This document shows positions 22,481-33,998 of a stretch of 64,000 nucleotides of DNA, one piece after another. Numbering within the stretch: position 1 is the stretch's first letter; each line of letters begins with the position of its first letter. The notes beneath the pieces are model-generated. The model saw only the letters and a list, made by a program, of their open reading frames with translations. It did not search any database and had not been told where the DNA came from. The DNA is taken from positions 636,001 through 700,000 of the forward strand of contig WPIO01000074.1 in NCBI GenBank assembly GCA_009760855.2, written 5' to 3'. Made by a program: the position numbers and the translations under genes. This DNA comes from Cristatella mucedo. Lineage: Eukaryota > Bryozoa > Phylactolaemata > Cristatellidae.

Positions 22481-23879
22481 CCTTTCTCTTCTAAATACCC
22501 GCGTGAACAAGGTCAGCCTGCTCCATTACAGCCGCGCGATTCTTTCAGCAAGCTGACCGACCGTGGTCAGCTGTAGCCCCAGGGTTCGAGTCCCTCTGCT
22601 AGCAATCGATATTTGCTCTGCCGCGTCTGGAGGCAACGATTGCCTCTTGTTCGTTGCGGTATCGTGTGAAAAGCGTGTGAGTTTTTTTTTGTCCAACGAT
22701 GATGTTTCCCAAGGGTAGAAATTCCGAATCATCTGTGCTAGCATTTTAGTTCAAGCAACTTGCGATCGGGACAAAGTAACGTGAGGCTGCACCGAAGCTT
22801 GCGTGACACGATGTGAATTGTCATGCAGTTAGTTCAGTCCTCTTAACTACTCGAGCATTTTTGGAAACATGCGAACGTAGACCTCAGGTTTTACTAGGCA
22901 AGCTCAGTAAAGCCGTTGTGCCAGCCCAGTCGCCATCGCCATGCGCTTCCTCCACCCTAGCACAGCATCCTGCAAGGCGGTCAAAAGGGGACTGTGGGAT
23001 CCTCGGAAAATTCTCGATCAAGCTGCTCGACTTCTAAGGAACGTTCGGCCGAGGCCGGCTAAGACAGCTGCAGATCTTCTTGCTCAGCGAAGTGTTGTAA
23101 AAGAATTCTTACTTCGGTTGCATCAAGTTTACCGTACATGTCAGTGACAACAAAAAAGAAAGCCACCAGACGTTTAATGACGCGTACGGCCGACTTAGCT
23201 CAACCAAAATGAGAGATTCTCAGCAATGCTGGGAAGCTACAATCAGGTCTAAACTATAATTTCCACTTTGCTCGTGGTCGGTGGCTCTTCAGCTGCTGTG
23301 ATGCAGTTAGCCAGCTAGGGGCCCTTCAATAGGTATATACTTAAAGCCAAAACTGTCCATGAATGCAAAGCTGTGCTGGCCGAGAGGCTGTGCTCAGCCG
23401 TCTTCTGAATGCACGAGCTTGCCGGCGAGGCTGCCATGGCGGGGCAACGGTCGCTAAATTCGACAAGTTGTCAGCCACGCTCACTTGCGCGTTTGGAAGG
23501 TGAATGATTCCAGACATGGCGACACCCGGCTCTTTTAAGGGTCGAAACTTGTAATACCTTTGGTCGCTCGTTTTTCGATTCATTAGAATGATCGGGCCGA
23601 AGCGCTCGATAGATCGTCGTACGCCTAAGTGTACCTCTTGCCAAGGATCAACTGGGCGGACCGAGCGACGCCCAGCCCGCCGAACCCGCCGGTATTGTGC
23701 CCGTACTGGTGACAGCGGCGGCCACTAGTGGCTGCGGAATACTCTTAGCTATTTTCATTCGAAGGGGAATTGGCTGAATTGCATCTGCTGAGAAGCTGCT
23801 GTTGCTCGTGCGGTTGCTGTTATGGCCACCGACTGCCAAATGTTTCTGATGTCACTGCTGGAGGGGGGCTGAGTTGCCA
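22481..23879. other. Unassigned stretch with weak similarity to 9.2-10.5 kb
   Basis: A tRNA-like block (gaccgtggtcagctgtagcc then ggttcgagtccctctgctag, 22558-22605) may be a decayed tRNA-derived SINE head. The block near 23795-23830 (gctgctgttgctcgtgcggt, tgctgttatggccacc) resembles 10475-10512 upstream of the coding relic. I see no intact gene. Confidence 0.35.
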
Positions 23880-24126
23880 GGCTGAGCTGAATAACTAGGC
23901 TCTGTCTCGAAGTGTACGGTCTGTCTGTCTGGATACACAAAATATTCCAACTTTTCGTTTGTACTACCTCTTGAGAATACTCATAACCTTTTTCGTAAAG
24001 CCCACGGCAGTAAGTAGCCTCTCCCCAAAAAATCCCCAGATGACGCAACGTTTCACAGGCTTCTCTACTCGTTTACTGAATGCCCCTAGTGAGTCAAGAT
24101 TGCTAATGACGTAGGGTCGGTTCCAC
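23880..24126. repeat. Satellite monomer relic
   Basis: The blocks gctctgtctcgaagtg, gtctgtctggatac, aacttttcgtttgtacta, aaagccca and gaatgcccctagtgagtcaa align in order with the monomer (compare 8450-8530 and then 8632-8660). It resembles the relic at 21885 in shared differences such as gatgacg.aacgtttcac. Confidence 0.7.
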
Positions 24127-24127
24127 A

Positions 24128-24263
24128 GCCCCTAGATCATGTATGTACCCGCTGAGGGAATAAAGATGGAGTCTCGTTCACCGCTCACGTTCGCCCGCCC
24201 GTGTCTTCGTGTCTCCGCGAGACTCCACCGGCGCTGCTGCAGCCGGAGACACAGTAACGTAAC
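24128..24263 (+). mobile_element. LTR-like 3' portion with polyadenylation signal
   Basis: Starts with cagcccctagatcatgtatg, has gagggaataaagatggagtc and ends ggagacacagtaacgtaaca. The structure of AATAAA, then a GC-rich U5-like stretch, then a terminal ACA matches the expectation for an LTR and parallels 19145-19285. No coding sequence of the element is present. Confidence 0.45.
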
Positions 24264-24480
24264 AATTTTTTTTGGTTGAGCGGTGAACGAGACTCTTGTC
24301 TTTATTCCCCCAGCGGGTACATATACATGAGCTAGGGGCTGAGTCATCACAGATAAGGGAGTGCATCCGTGGTGAGCCACCGTCGTGGGCCACATGCCCA
24401 CATCAAAGGCCGCACCGAGCCAACTGCCCAAACACCCGCCCACATCAAAGGCCGCACCGAGCCAACCGTCCAACCGCCAG
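24264..24480 (-). mobile_element. Second LTR-like segment in opposite orientation
   Basis: The complement of 24276-24337 repeats the first 60 bp of the plus-strand LTR-like piece (cagcccctagctcatgtata, tgtacccgctgggggaataa). The two make an imperfect inverted repeat. Its U3-like side contains a two-copy tandem of the block cccacatcaaaggccgcacc at about 24397 and 24439, a kind of duplication common in LTR enhancers. Confidence 0.4.
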
Positions 24481-25035
24481 CCGAGAGCGGGGCACGCACC
24501 AGCGGCCGAGAAGCAACAGGCGCACACAACAGGGACGACTAGCTGTCGTGGGCGCGTTGTCGCCATCGCGTGGCTCCGCCCTTTGCCGACGTTCCGTCCG
24601 CCCAACGGGTTCGCTCCTTGCCGGCGCGTGACGTGTTCCTGGCCGCGAAATTCACTGTTTGCCTGCGTGTCGGCCTGTAGGCGCGCTATCCACTCTCTGC
24701 TCCCTGACCACCACGTGCTCCGGAGCAGCACGCGCGACGGCCACTACATCAGTAGGTACATTCGCTCGCTTGCGTTGTCTGCATACGATGCAATGCAGCC
24801 ATCATCGACAACGAATAAACTCGTTTGTGAGGGCTTCGCTCTTCAGCGCCGCCATCTCGCGCCCCCTGGAGGTCTACCGCTGCATGTGCGATGAAATCAA
24901 CGACACGGATAAACAATAATTCTTTGGCTTCAAGCGGATTCACAAAGTACCGTGCTCGCCTTCTAGCGTAAATTACGAAGAAAAGTCACGAAAAATTTCT
25001 ACTTTTCTCAGGAAGCTGGCCCCGAGGGGCGCACA
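24481..25035. other. Unassigned GC-rich stretch
   Basis: May include more of the minus-strand LTR-like U3, but there is no second copy to compare. No gene recognised. Confidence 0.35.
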
Positions 25036-25039
25036 CTTA

Positions 25040-25890
25040 ACCGATTTGCCCTCCCCACTGACGCGAAAATATCTTTGCGGCTCTTTTTAGATGTAACGAA
25101 AACCTTTATCGAAGGGAAATTGGAACACATTTCGAAATAGTGACTTCCAGGCTCATTCTCACGTTCTCTGTGTCGAGGTGCGTTGAAAGTGTGACAGAGT
25201 GGAGTGGATTTCTCCGTAGTCCGTCCTTCTCGTCGCGACGTTCGACGGTTACGGATACGGTCAGTTTGGGCGCTTTGCAATTTTCTTCCTTTTCGCATTC
25301 GTCGCCTTTGAAATTTGAAACTGTCACTTTTATTAGTTTTTCGCTTTCGGCCTTGCTTAAATTAAATTGAATTTATTTTCATTTGCGAGAGCACGCAAAG
25401 CGAGCATGCAAAGCGGCGTGAATCGGCCCTCGACGAGCGAGCTTGGGCCTCGCTGGCAGGCCAGGAAGAATCAGCCCGGCAGAGTGGAGATAATTGTAGA
25501 TAGTGAAGGAGCTGCGGGGCGGTTCTTCTTACTGAACTTGTGTGTGTGCGTGACGAGATCACCGGAGATCGCGGTACGAAGTCGGCCACTCTACATGCAA
25601 GCGTTGACGGTCGGTTTTGTGGCCAATTATGCGTGCCGAAAGCTGCTTTTCGGCGCGCATTATGGCCGCAATGTGTATAGAGCTTTGGTATTAGTGCTGA
25701 TAGTGTGATATGTGTATAGTACTGATAGTACGCATCGAGCCCGGCGAAAGTTGGTCCGCTTAGAGGCCTGTATGCATGAGTAGAGATCATGCAAACAGGC
25801 ACAGTTGTGCCATCAATTGCCACAGTAAATAGATTGCTTCTCGGAGGGGTAGACTAAGCCCCGTCCTCACGCTTTATGACGACACGCCCA
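25040..25890 (-). repeat. Left arm of the large two-part repeat (copy 2, inverted)
   Basis: The reverse complement matches 13850-14900 in order. The 153-codon minus-strand frame at 25362-25823 lies within it and corresponds to short broken frames of copy 1, so it is probably not a gene. Confidence 0.75.
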
Positions 25891-26324
25891 CGGCCCCTGG
25901 CTGCCTCGCGCGCTCGCTGTGGTGGGCAAGCTCACGTAACGCACACAAAAATGCTTCAACATTACATGAGCTTATTTTACATGATGTACACGGTGAAATT
26001 GTAATGGATTACTATGATTATAATTAACTATATTATTAAGAATAGATACTACTAGCAATTTTATTAATTATAACTATTGATTCTAATTAAATAATCAAGT
26101 ATAACTATATTGTTGATATAACAAAATTAAATAGTACTATAATTATAATTATTATAAGAGTACATAATATTATAATATTATATTATAATTAGTATGATTA
26201 AAATACGTAAATGTTATTTACGCTTATTTGTGACGTACACAGGCCATAAGGTCGATGGGCATTGAGCCACTAATGCCCGAGCCGAAGTAACGCTCAAGGA
26301 CTCGTAAAGTGACGATGGCGCACG

Positions 26325-26468
26325 AGTCACTGGGCACAAGGTCTTAGCTCCAGGATGGAGTGCTCACTCTTCACGATACCAAGGCCGTGGGTTCGAGTTC
26401 AGCAACGGGCGATCCTTTATTGCTCATTGCAAGCAGAGGTTATAGCCAGTAAGACTCTTCTGCCAATA

Positions 26469-26520
<52 letters not shown>

Positions 26521-26540
26521 TATATGAAGCTGTTGGAATC
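26325..26540 (+). mobile_element. SINE-1 copy with expanded TA tract
   Basis: B-box-like gccgtgggttcgagttcagc, then gggcgatcctttattgctca, ttgcaagcagaggttatagc and agtaagactcttctgcc. The tail then runs into a TA/TGTA microsatellite (26466-26524) that is absent from the copy at 15508. Confidence 0.7.
26466..26524. repeat. (TA)n microsatellite
   Basis: About 59 bp of alternating TA with two TGTA interruptions. It lies at the SINE-1 3' region. Confidence 0.95.
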
Positions 26541-26720
26541 AGCCTTGACCGTTAACTTTCGCTCGAGTGACTCGTCGTAGGAGCGTGGAGTAACACTCGA
26601 GGGATTATTCGTAGAAATTCGTGCGGTCAGTAGTTGTGATAACATCGCAAAACATAGGTGGGAAATTACGTTTGACAGCTATGCTTTGTGGGTACTGAGG
26701 GCTCACAGCTGAACGTATCG

Positions 26721-28251
26721 TATGCCATTCTCGACTTACGGAAATTCGACATACGACAGCTTTTTCAGTTCCCATCTTTTCGGTAAATCGGGGGCTGACC
26801 GTACAGATAACACAATATGTGTATATAATGTTTACAATATACAATAATATGTAATACAATATGCATATATACATATATCAATTAGTCTTTTTAGCTATTG
26901 ACTATATATAGTATATATTTATATATATACTATATATCCAAATCATTCTTCTATATATATCAAAATTATTTTATATATGAACCTATTGGCGGGCACCCGA
27001 GTAGCCGCAAAGGCCCATGCTCAAAGTGAATTAATCATTTTCTAGAAACTAGTCAAAATCGTAGAAAAACCACACGTTCAGTCATGTTAAAAAAGGAGGA
27101 CGCCAGAGCAGTTTCCGCATCCGCTCACGGCGCGGTGGTCCACGGGGTTTGCAAAGGAAAAGCAGGCGGTTGGTGTCGAAGACGAAGTCCGGGCGCCCGG
27201 AAAAAACCCCTCCTCCGCTCTCGGGCCGGGCCGGACATTACTCCTGTCTTTTTACGCGAACAAGTAGAGAATAAAAATTGAACTCTCATGACGATAAAGC
27301 AAAGCGGCGGCGGCGGAGGAGGCGGCGGAGGAGGCGGCGGCCGCGGCGCGTCGCTCGATGCGACGCCAGGTCGCAGCGCAGCCGTAAGGTACTTGCACTA
27401 TGTAAATTTACATGGCACCAACCGACCCTGGAAATGAAGCTGTATAAAAGTCACAAGAATGCACCTCAACATGCTTAAAGCATGTATCGCGATCACCAAG
27501 GTTTGACAAGTTGGGATAAAAGTCGCATATGGTGCAGAGATTGGTACATTTTTTATTTGTAGATTTGTTGTTTCCTGTTTACATCGGTATTAGACGTGGT
27601 TTGTATAACCACTTTTTCTTCCATGCGGAAGTCTTCAGAACTTCCGATCCAAACTCTAAACTCTGTTTGTCTTGTGAAAGGTACCTTAAGCACATATATG
27701 ATTGTCGGACACATCTTATTAATATTTTCTTGACATTACCCGTTAAAGATTGACACGAGACAATTCTGCAGGCATTCAAGCAGCTGTCCAACTCACTTCA
27801 GCAACTCACGACAGAGTCAAACCTCTAGAGCAAAAATCTATTCGGCAAGTAATTCACTCCTGAGCTACAGGTCATCGCGCCACATCGGCAGTGCTGTCCT
27901 AATTGGGCGTCACGAGGACAGAAGTGGACAAGCTGGAGATCGTGGCAGGCAAAGCTGCAAGCAACTCAAGATTTCCCAGAAAAGAGAGCGAGATTGCACG
28001 TCAGGCCGCCAGGACATCCACGGGAAGTCTGCAAAAGTGCGAAAAAAAGTTGCGAACGAATGACGCATGACGAATTTGAGCGGTGAATTACGACTGATGA
28101 ATCGTGCATGATGAACGGATGCAGTTCTTCTTGTCACCAGCGTCTCGCTCGATTCGCTCGATTCGCATCCGCTTGGCGCGATTCAGCTGAATTCAGCGTC
28201 GGCTGCTGGTCTCTCGGTCTATCTACGGAAGCTGCGGAAAAATGTATGTGT
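26721..28251. other. Unassigned stretch with AT-rich and GGC-rich runs
   Basis: AT-rich palindromic sequence at about 26900-26980 (actatatatagtatatattt and its partner) and an irregular GGC/GGA triplet run at 27303-27345. No gene is recognised. The two antisense frames around 27529-27791 overlap each other and have no support. Confidence 0.4.
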
Positions 28252-28710
28252 GAAATTGTCTGAGAGAGTCCGAGTCTGAGAGAGTCCGAGTCTGAGAGAG
28301 TCCGAGTCTGAGAGAGTCCGAGTCTGAGAGAGTCCGAGTCTGAGAGAGTCCGAGTCTGAGAGAGTCCGAGTCTGAGAGAGTCCGAGTCTGAGAGAGTCCG
28401 AGTCTGAGAGAGTCCGAGTCTGAGAGAGTCCGAGTCTGAGAGAGTCCGAGTCTGAGAGAGTCCGAGTCTGAGAGAGTCCGAGTCTGAGAGAGTCCGAGTC
28501 TGAGAGAGTCCGAGTCTGAGAGAGTCCGAGTCTGAGAGAGTCCGAGTCTGAGAGAGTCCGAGTCTGAGAGAGTCCGAGTCTGAGAGAGTCCGAGTCTGAG
28601 AGAGTCCGAGTCTGAGAGAGTCCGAGTCTGAGAGAGTCCGAGTCTGAGAGAGTCCGAGTCTGAGAGAGTCCGAGTCTGAGAGAGTCCGAGTCTGAGAGAG
28701 TCCGAGTCTG
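28252..28710. repeat. 16-bp minisatellite, about 28 near-perfect copies
   Basis: The unit agtccgagtctgagag repeats without visible variation for about 455 bp. Because 16 is not a multiple of 3, all copies read through in every frame with a 16-residue protein period, and long minus-strand frames (up to 265 codons) are an artefact of this. The unit ends in gagag and the array is flanked by GA-rich DNA, so it may have arisen from a mutated GA tract. Confidence 0.97.
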
Positions 28711-28749
28711 GTAGCGCGTGGGAGGCAGTAGAAAGAGAGGGGAAGATAA

Positions 28750-28897
28750 AAAGTGGAGAGAGAGAGAAAGAGAGGTAAAGAGAGAGAGAGAGAGAGAAGA
28801 AAGAGATGCGAGAGAGGGAAGAGAGGAGTGTATTGTAATGTAGAGAGTGTGGTGAGAGAGGTAAGAGATAGTGCGAAACCCGAGACATTGAGAGGAG

Positions 28898-28972
<75 letters not shown>
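28750..28972. repeat. GA-rich region ending in a pure (AG)n tract
   Basis: Interrupted GA-rich sequence from 28750, then an uninterrupted (AG)n tract at 28900-28972 (about 36 repeats). Confidence 0.95.
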
Positions 28973-28975
<3 letters not shown>

Positions 28976-29127
28976 TGGCTGGCGCCGAAAAGCTGAGTTA
29001 AAACCAATGATATCAAGTTACAAAGGCGGAGAGATTGTTTAAAGAGAGAGATTGTATACAGAGATTGTTTACAGAGAGATTATTTACAGAGACGGTGACT
29101 GGGGAGGCAACGATAGAGACGCACAGG

Positions 29128-29548
29128 TAATAATAATACGAATAATAATACTTTAGTGTGGCGCCCTCAGAGAATTCGGTCTCTTTCAAGGCACTGTACA
29201 TTGGCAGTAAAGGAAGCACGATCAAACGGTTAGTGGTAGTATACTCAATACACAACTAGAACAAAATGGTTAGGGGCGACGTGCACACAGTGTCAGCACG
29301 CGTAAGCACGTGACGGACGAATAAAAAAGACCTCGTAAATGCTGCAATTAATAGAAACATTCTTAGTTTCTTTTTAAATTTCGTCAAGTCAGGAGATGGC
29401 GTAACACCAGTCGGAAGTGAGCTCCACGCTTCGGTACACGAACTAAACGCACGGTCTCCAAAGGAGGTTCGGACACGGTATAGGTTAGCGATTAGATTGC
29501 GAAAAGCGGGCGGTACGATGCTTAGCCTGGTGGGGCAGCAGATCTGAT
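29128..29548 (-). pseudogene. LINE-A 3' end
   Basis: On the minus strand the end of the LINE-A protein is readable (RLSIVPPAFRN, RTSFGDRAFSS, AWSSLPTGVTPSPDLTKFKK) followed by the 3' untranslated region and the LINE-A tail (gagaccgaattctctgaggg, ggcgccacac) and a TAT/TAA run at 29128-29155. It is truncated at the 5' side at about 29548, where CpG-rich DNA starts. Confidence 0.85.
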
Positions 29549-30295
29549 CACTGTGGCCCGCAGGCGGCGTCGAGGATCTTCGAGGATGACGCCTTCTTCT
29601 CGGGGCGTGGCGCGGTGGCGTGGCGCTTTCGTCGATGATTCGTGCGAAGTCGGAGATGTCGGCTTGGCTCGGGGGCTCTCTCTTCGGGAAACGTGTCGCC
29701 GACAACTCGCGCCACACACTACGCCCGTCCACCGCCAGAGGTCGAGCCAGAGCTCGCGCGGCGGCGGCCGCTGGCGCGAACGCTCGGTGGTGAGCAGACG
29801 TCTGCTGAAGACACCCGCACTCGCGGGGAGACATCTTGAGATGCAGCTCTCGACAGCCGACGCTCTCTTCTGATAGTCGAAGAATAGTGCGCTGGCTGCG
29901 CCTGCGTGCAGCGCTCGATCACAGGAAGGCGCCGCGGCGGATGCCGCGGCCTCGGCGACCTCGCGCCAGCTAGACGTGCAGCTAGACAGCATTGCAAGCT
30001 CGCTAGGCGAGCCCGCGGGCAAGCCGCAGGACGCACGGCGTCCGGTGACGTGATGCAATCGACGCGGCTCTCGCCGTCTGCCTCGCGGCGACGCTTCGCG
30101 GCCGCTTATCGGCAAATTGACTTGGCTATGCTCGCGCGTGCGCCGGCGCATTCGTCGTCTCGGTCGCGAAGCCGCGGCGAAGCGCCGGCGGCGCTTGACT
30201 CCTCTTGAGCCGTCGAATCGCAGTGAGCGACGAAGAATGGCTCGCTGCAGGACTCGAATCCGAGCCGCGCGAGCGAGGGTCGTAAAAGGAGAGGG
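29549..30295. promoter_or_regulatory. CpG-rich block, possible CpG island
   Basis: Dense CpG sequence with overlapping open frames on both strands (up to 327 codons including the flanking repeat). No codon structure or known domain is seen. A regulatory role is inferred from composition only. Confidence 0.3.
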
Positions 30296-30299
30296 CAGC

Positions 30300-30375
30300 A
30301 CAGAGAGAGAGAGAGAGAAAGAGAGAGAGACAGACAGACAGACAAACAGAGAAAGAGAGAGAGAGAGACAGAGAA

Positions 30376-30410
<35 letters not shown>

Positions 30411-30428
30411 CAGAGAGAGAGAGACAGC

Positions 30429-30462
<34 letters not shown>

Positions 30463-30616
30463 GAGAGAAAGAGAGAGAGAAAGAGAGAGACAGACAGACA
30501 GACAAACAGAGAAAGAGAGAGAGAGAGACAGAGAAAGAGAGAGAGAGAAAGAGAGAGACAGAGACAGAGAGAGAGAGAGACAGCGAGAGAAGGAGAGAGA
30601 AAGAGAGAGAGAGACA

Positions 30617-30648
<32 letters not shown>

Positions 30649-30664
30649 CAGACAGAGAAAGAGA

Positions 30665-30748
<84 letters not shown>

Positions 30749-30968
30749 CAGAGAGAAAGATAGAGGGAGAGACAGAGAAAGAGAGAGAGACAGAGAGACA
30801 GAGAAAGAGAGAGAGAGAGACAGAGAGAAAGAGAGAGGAAGAGACTGAGCAAGAGAGAGACAGAGAGAGAAAGAGAGAGAGAGAGAGACAGAGACAGAGA
30901 GAAAGAGAGAGAAGAGAGAGAGAAAGAGAGAGAGAAAGAGAGAGACAGACAGACAGAGAAAGAGAGAG
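30300..30968. repeat. Complex GA/GACA tract with an internal 160-bp duplication
   Basis: Purine-only tract with interspersed CAGA and AAAG. The segment starting cagacagacagacaaacaga at 30331 recurs at 30491 with the same following pattern, so a block of about 160 bp is duplicated in tandem. Long frames on both strands (RERERE and SLSLSL) are artefacts. Confidence 0.9.
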
Positions 30969-31508
30969 CCGCGACTTAGAGAGCCTTAGGCTCTCTCTGG
31001 GCCCTCTCGCAGCAGTCAGTGCATCGTAGGTCAGCAGGCGTATGCGCAACATGAACCCGGATTTTGTTGACCCACTGTCTAGCTTCGATGGCGCCAGCAG
31101 AGCCGCGTGTCTTAGCCGCCAGCTGAGCCAATCAGACGCAAGCAGGATCGGCAGCCGGTTTTCGCCACGAACGCGCGCGCTCTCCAGCGGCTCGTGCACG
31201 TCCAAGTCGCGTCCAAGTCACGGCCAGTCAGGACTCGCAGGATGCGCAGGACTCGAGCTCAGGGTGCAAAGCAGCAAAGCGAAAACGCCCCACGAGCAGC
31301 ATCGTCCGCCACAGCAGTTTCACGGCGACCGTTCGCCGACGACGATCGGAACGTCGGCGCGCGGGCGGCCAGCGAGTCAAGCTGCGCCACCTCGACCAGG
31401 CAGCGCAGGCGAGCCCGAGACTGTGACTGCTGCGGAGAGTGATGGCGAGTGACTCTGAGCTCAATGGACGGTCGACGTCGTTTCTAGAGACCGGCGCTTG
31501 TCGTTATC
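30969..31508. promoter_or_regulatory. GC-rich segment between two GA tracts, with a CCAAT motif
   Basis: GC- and CpG-rich. It contains gagccaatcaga (about 31122-31133), a good CCAAT-box match. A 136-codon plus frame (31042-31452) overlaps other frames and has no recognised domain. A promoter role is weak inference. Confidence 0.25.
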
Positions 31509-31732
<224 letters not shown>

Positions 31733-31954
31733 TCGCGCCAGTTAATATATTAGATGTAATATATTATATATATATATATCGTATAGTTTATATATATATT
31801 ATATTTTTAAGTTTATTTATATATTGTATAGTTTATGTATTATAGCGTGCGACTAACTCGACTTGAAGCCCACCGAAGTGCTTGCAAGCAGCGGACAGAG
31901 CGTCTCCGTTATTGGGCTTTTCGTCAGTCAATTTATTCTTGCATTGTGTATCTC

Positions 31955-33038
31955 CGTCAGTGACTCCACAAAGTCATAAAGACCATGTGGGCGTTACGCA
32001 GGAGAGTTTTGTATAGCGCACTCACAGCCTAAGCGGCTTTCGGTACGCATTCGGTAGCCAACAGACTTCGTCTCACGCAACAAAGAGAAAGTGGAAAGCA
32101 TTGCAGAGTCAGGAGAGCAGCTGAGGTAGTGAGTAGAATAGAAGTACTAGCTCAGGACCGCTGAAAAGGATGTGCCATAGTCGGCAGCAGAAGGGTAGTT
32201 GTTGTTGCGTAAGAATTGTGGAAGCGAGTTCCACAGTCTAGGACCAGCAGAGCTAAAGCTTCTGTCGCCAACGGTCTTTAAGCGGAGGAATGGGACAGCT
32301 AATTTATTTTCCACACAGGACCTGAGGGCGCGAACAGGCTGAAACTGATGCAGCAGTTCAGCTAGGTATGAAGGAGCCAAGCCGTGGCTGGCCTTGTGGG
32401 TCAGCGTAAGAACTTTGCTCCGTATCCTTTGCTCAACCGGCAACCATCCTAGCTCTTCCAGCAAAGGTGACACGTGCTCAAACCGCTGGGACTTGAAGAC
32501 CAGCCTTGCAGCCATATTCATAGTCCGCTGTAGTGGCATTATAGCTTTCTTTGGTTGCCCAGCCAAAAGGGAATTACAATAATCAAGCCGAGACAAAACT
32601 AAAGAGCTAGTTAAATTTTTTACAAGCCACTGTGGGAGACAGCCTCTAATCTTGGATAGGGATCGGATGTGATGGCTAGCTGTAGAGGCAGTCTTCTGAA
32701 TGAAGCTTTTGAAATTGAGGCAGCTGTCGAACACGACACCTAGATTACGAGCACGTGGTGAAGGTCGCACAATAGCATCACCTATTAGAACAGCAAAGCC
32801 TTTTAATCCAGCCACCCGCTTATGGTGTCCTATGAGATGCAGTTCGGTTTTATCGTCATTTAATTTCAGGAAGTTTTCCGACATCCAGGATCGAATATCG
32901 GCAAGGCAAGCATTCAGTTTCTCAGTTGCTGCAGCAGATTCCGACGGTTTAAATGACAAATACAACTGAGTATCGTCAGCATAGAAGTGATATCCTATTC
33001 CATGGGCCTTAACGGACACGTCAGGTTCGCAGTTGTTA
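31955..33038 (-). pseudogene. LINE-B copy: reverse transcriptase C-terminal half and 3' UTR
   Basis: A 290-codon minus-strand frame (32147-33019) is uninterrupted. It starts just upstream of the catalytic box (GYHFYADDTQLYLSFKPS), continues FLKLNDDKTELHLIG, LDYCNSLLAGQPKKA, RLVFKSQRFEHVSPLL, GWLPVEQRI and ends SFSSAGPRLWNSLPQFLRNN to the stop. The motifs identify the C-terminal half of a CR1/L2/Rex1-type non-LTR reverse transcriptase. It is followed by the 3' UTR down to about 31955. The endonuclease and the first half of the RT are missing, so it is a 5'-truncated copy. The open frame suggests a fairly recent insertion. Confidence 0.93.
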
Positions 33039-33815
33039 TACTTAAGGAATCGCTAAAAATCTGCACCGTCGCAATCTCCTAACTGCCACGCCATGGTTTG
33101 CACACGTTGCTATTTGTAAAAAAAATTCTGCGTAAGGCGGCGAGTGGCGTGACGCCACGCCGCAAAGGCGGCAGCAACAATCGGTGGTAGAATTCGCGTA
33201 CGGATGCCTGGTCATATTGGGGGCGTATTGTTGCGAAGGAGCGCACTTCGCTCGATTTCCGTTCGCGTGAGTAAGTGTTTGGGGTGGAACTGGTTCAAAA
33301 GCCAATTCTGACGCAGTGCCACGCCCTCTTAGCCACCTGAGGCATGGTTAGTGTAGGGCAGATGGGTCGACGGAGACAATGAAATATTCCGAAGAAAATG
33401 CAGTCAGAAATTCAAGGAAGTAAGTACGCAGAAGCCTGAGTAGTAGAAGTACTCTGCCCGCCCACTGCCGATACTCTGATAAAGCGAATCAGGATGCCAC
33501 TGCTTCACTGCCTGCACGCGGCGTATTGCAGTACGTCACGTGATCTCTCGAATCTCGCGCAATCCCTTCGAGGAATGAAATCTGCACTGAACACAGGATT
33601 ATCGGAGGACTTACCAGGAACTGCTCTGCAATAGGGCATTATTAGCTAGGACTTTAGCGAGACCAAGTGAGAAAAAAGAGACGTACAATAATGCTAATGC
33701 ATAATACTAAAATACAATAATGCTAAAGAACAATAATACAAAACAATTTCAGTACAATAATACGGTACATCAATACTATTTGCATTGGTTTCGTGCCCCG
33801 CTGGAACAGATCTCT
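33039..33815. other. Unassigned stretch
   Basis: No gene or repeat recognised. A run of aataatgc/aataatac-like units lies at about 33685-33780. Confidence 0.4.
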
Positions 33816-33819
33816 TTCT

Positions 33820-33998
33820 TGGGTGAGCCGCGATGTGCACACTATGTAGGGTGGCTGCTTTCATGACTTTGGTCCGGAGGCCGTGGGTTCGAATCCTGCT
33901 GTGGGCGATTCTTTAACGCCGCTGCAAATGGCGGCGATAGCCGTAAATGCTCTTCTGTCGCTATGCAAAAGAGGCTGTAAAATCAGCTGGCATTTATT
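33820..33998 (+). mobile_element. SINE-1 copy (complete)
   Basis: tRNA-like head with ccgtgggttcgaatcctgct (B box), then gggcgattctttaacgccgc, tgcaaatggcggcgatagcc, gtaaatgctcttctgtcgct, atgcaaaagaggctgtaaaa and tcagctggcatttatt. Confidence 0.85.

Larger units (their letters stand above)
25900..26720 (+). repeat. Right arm of the large two-part repeat (copy 2)
   Basis: Direct match to 15030-15870: the AT-rich stretch, gcttatttgtgacgtacaca, aaggtcg.tgggcattgagc, the SINE-1 copy at about 26325-26540 and ctcgagtgactcgtcgtagg. It lacks the LINE-A tail present in copy 1 and has an expanded TA tract where copy 1 has a short one. Confidence 0.8.

Noticed and set aside
22558-22605. tRNA gene
   Set aside because: A B-box-like block is present but no full cloverleaf can be drawn. 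More likely a decayed SINE head.
25362-25823. 153-codon minus-strand gene
   Set aside because: It lies in the inverted arm of the large repeat and its counterpart at 13.9-14.4 kb is broken into short frames.
28252-28710. CRISPR array
   Set aside because: The repeats are contiguous with no unique spacers, and the DNA is eukaryotic.
28219-29016. 265-codon minus-strand frame with a 16-residue repeat
   Set aside because: It is the translation of the 16-bp minisatellite plus a GA tract and has no independent coding evidence.
30106-31205. Frames of 243-359 codons in the 30-31 kb region
   Set aside because: Caused by the GA tract and stop-poor CpG-rich flanks on both strands.
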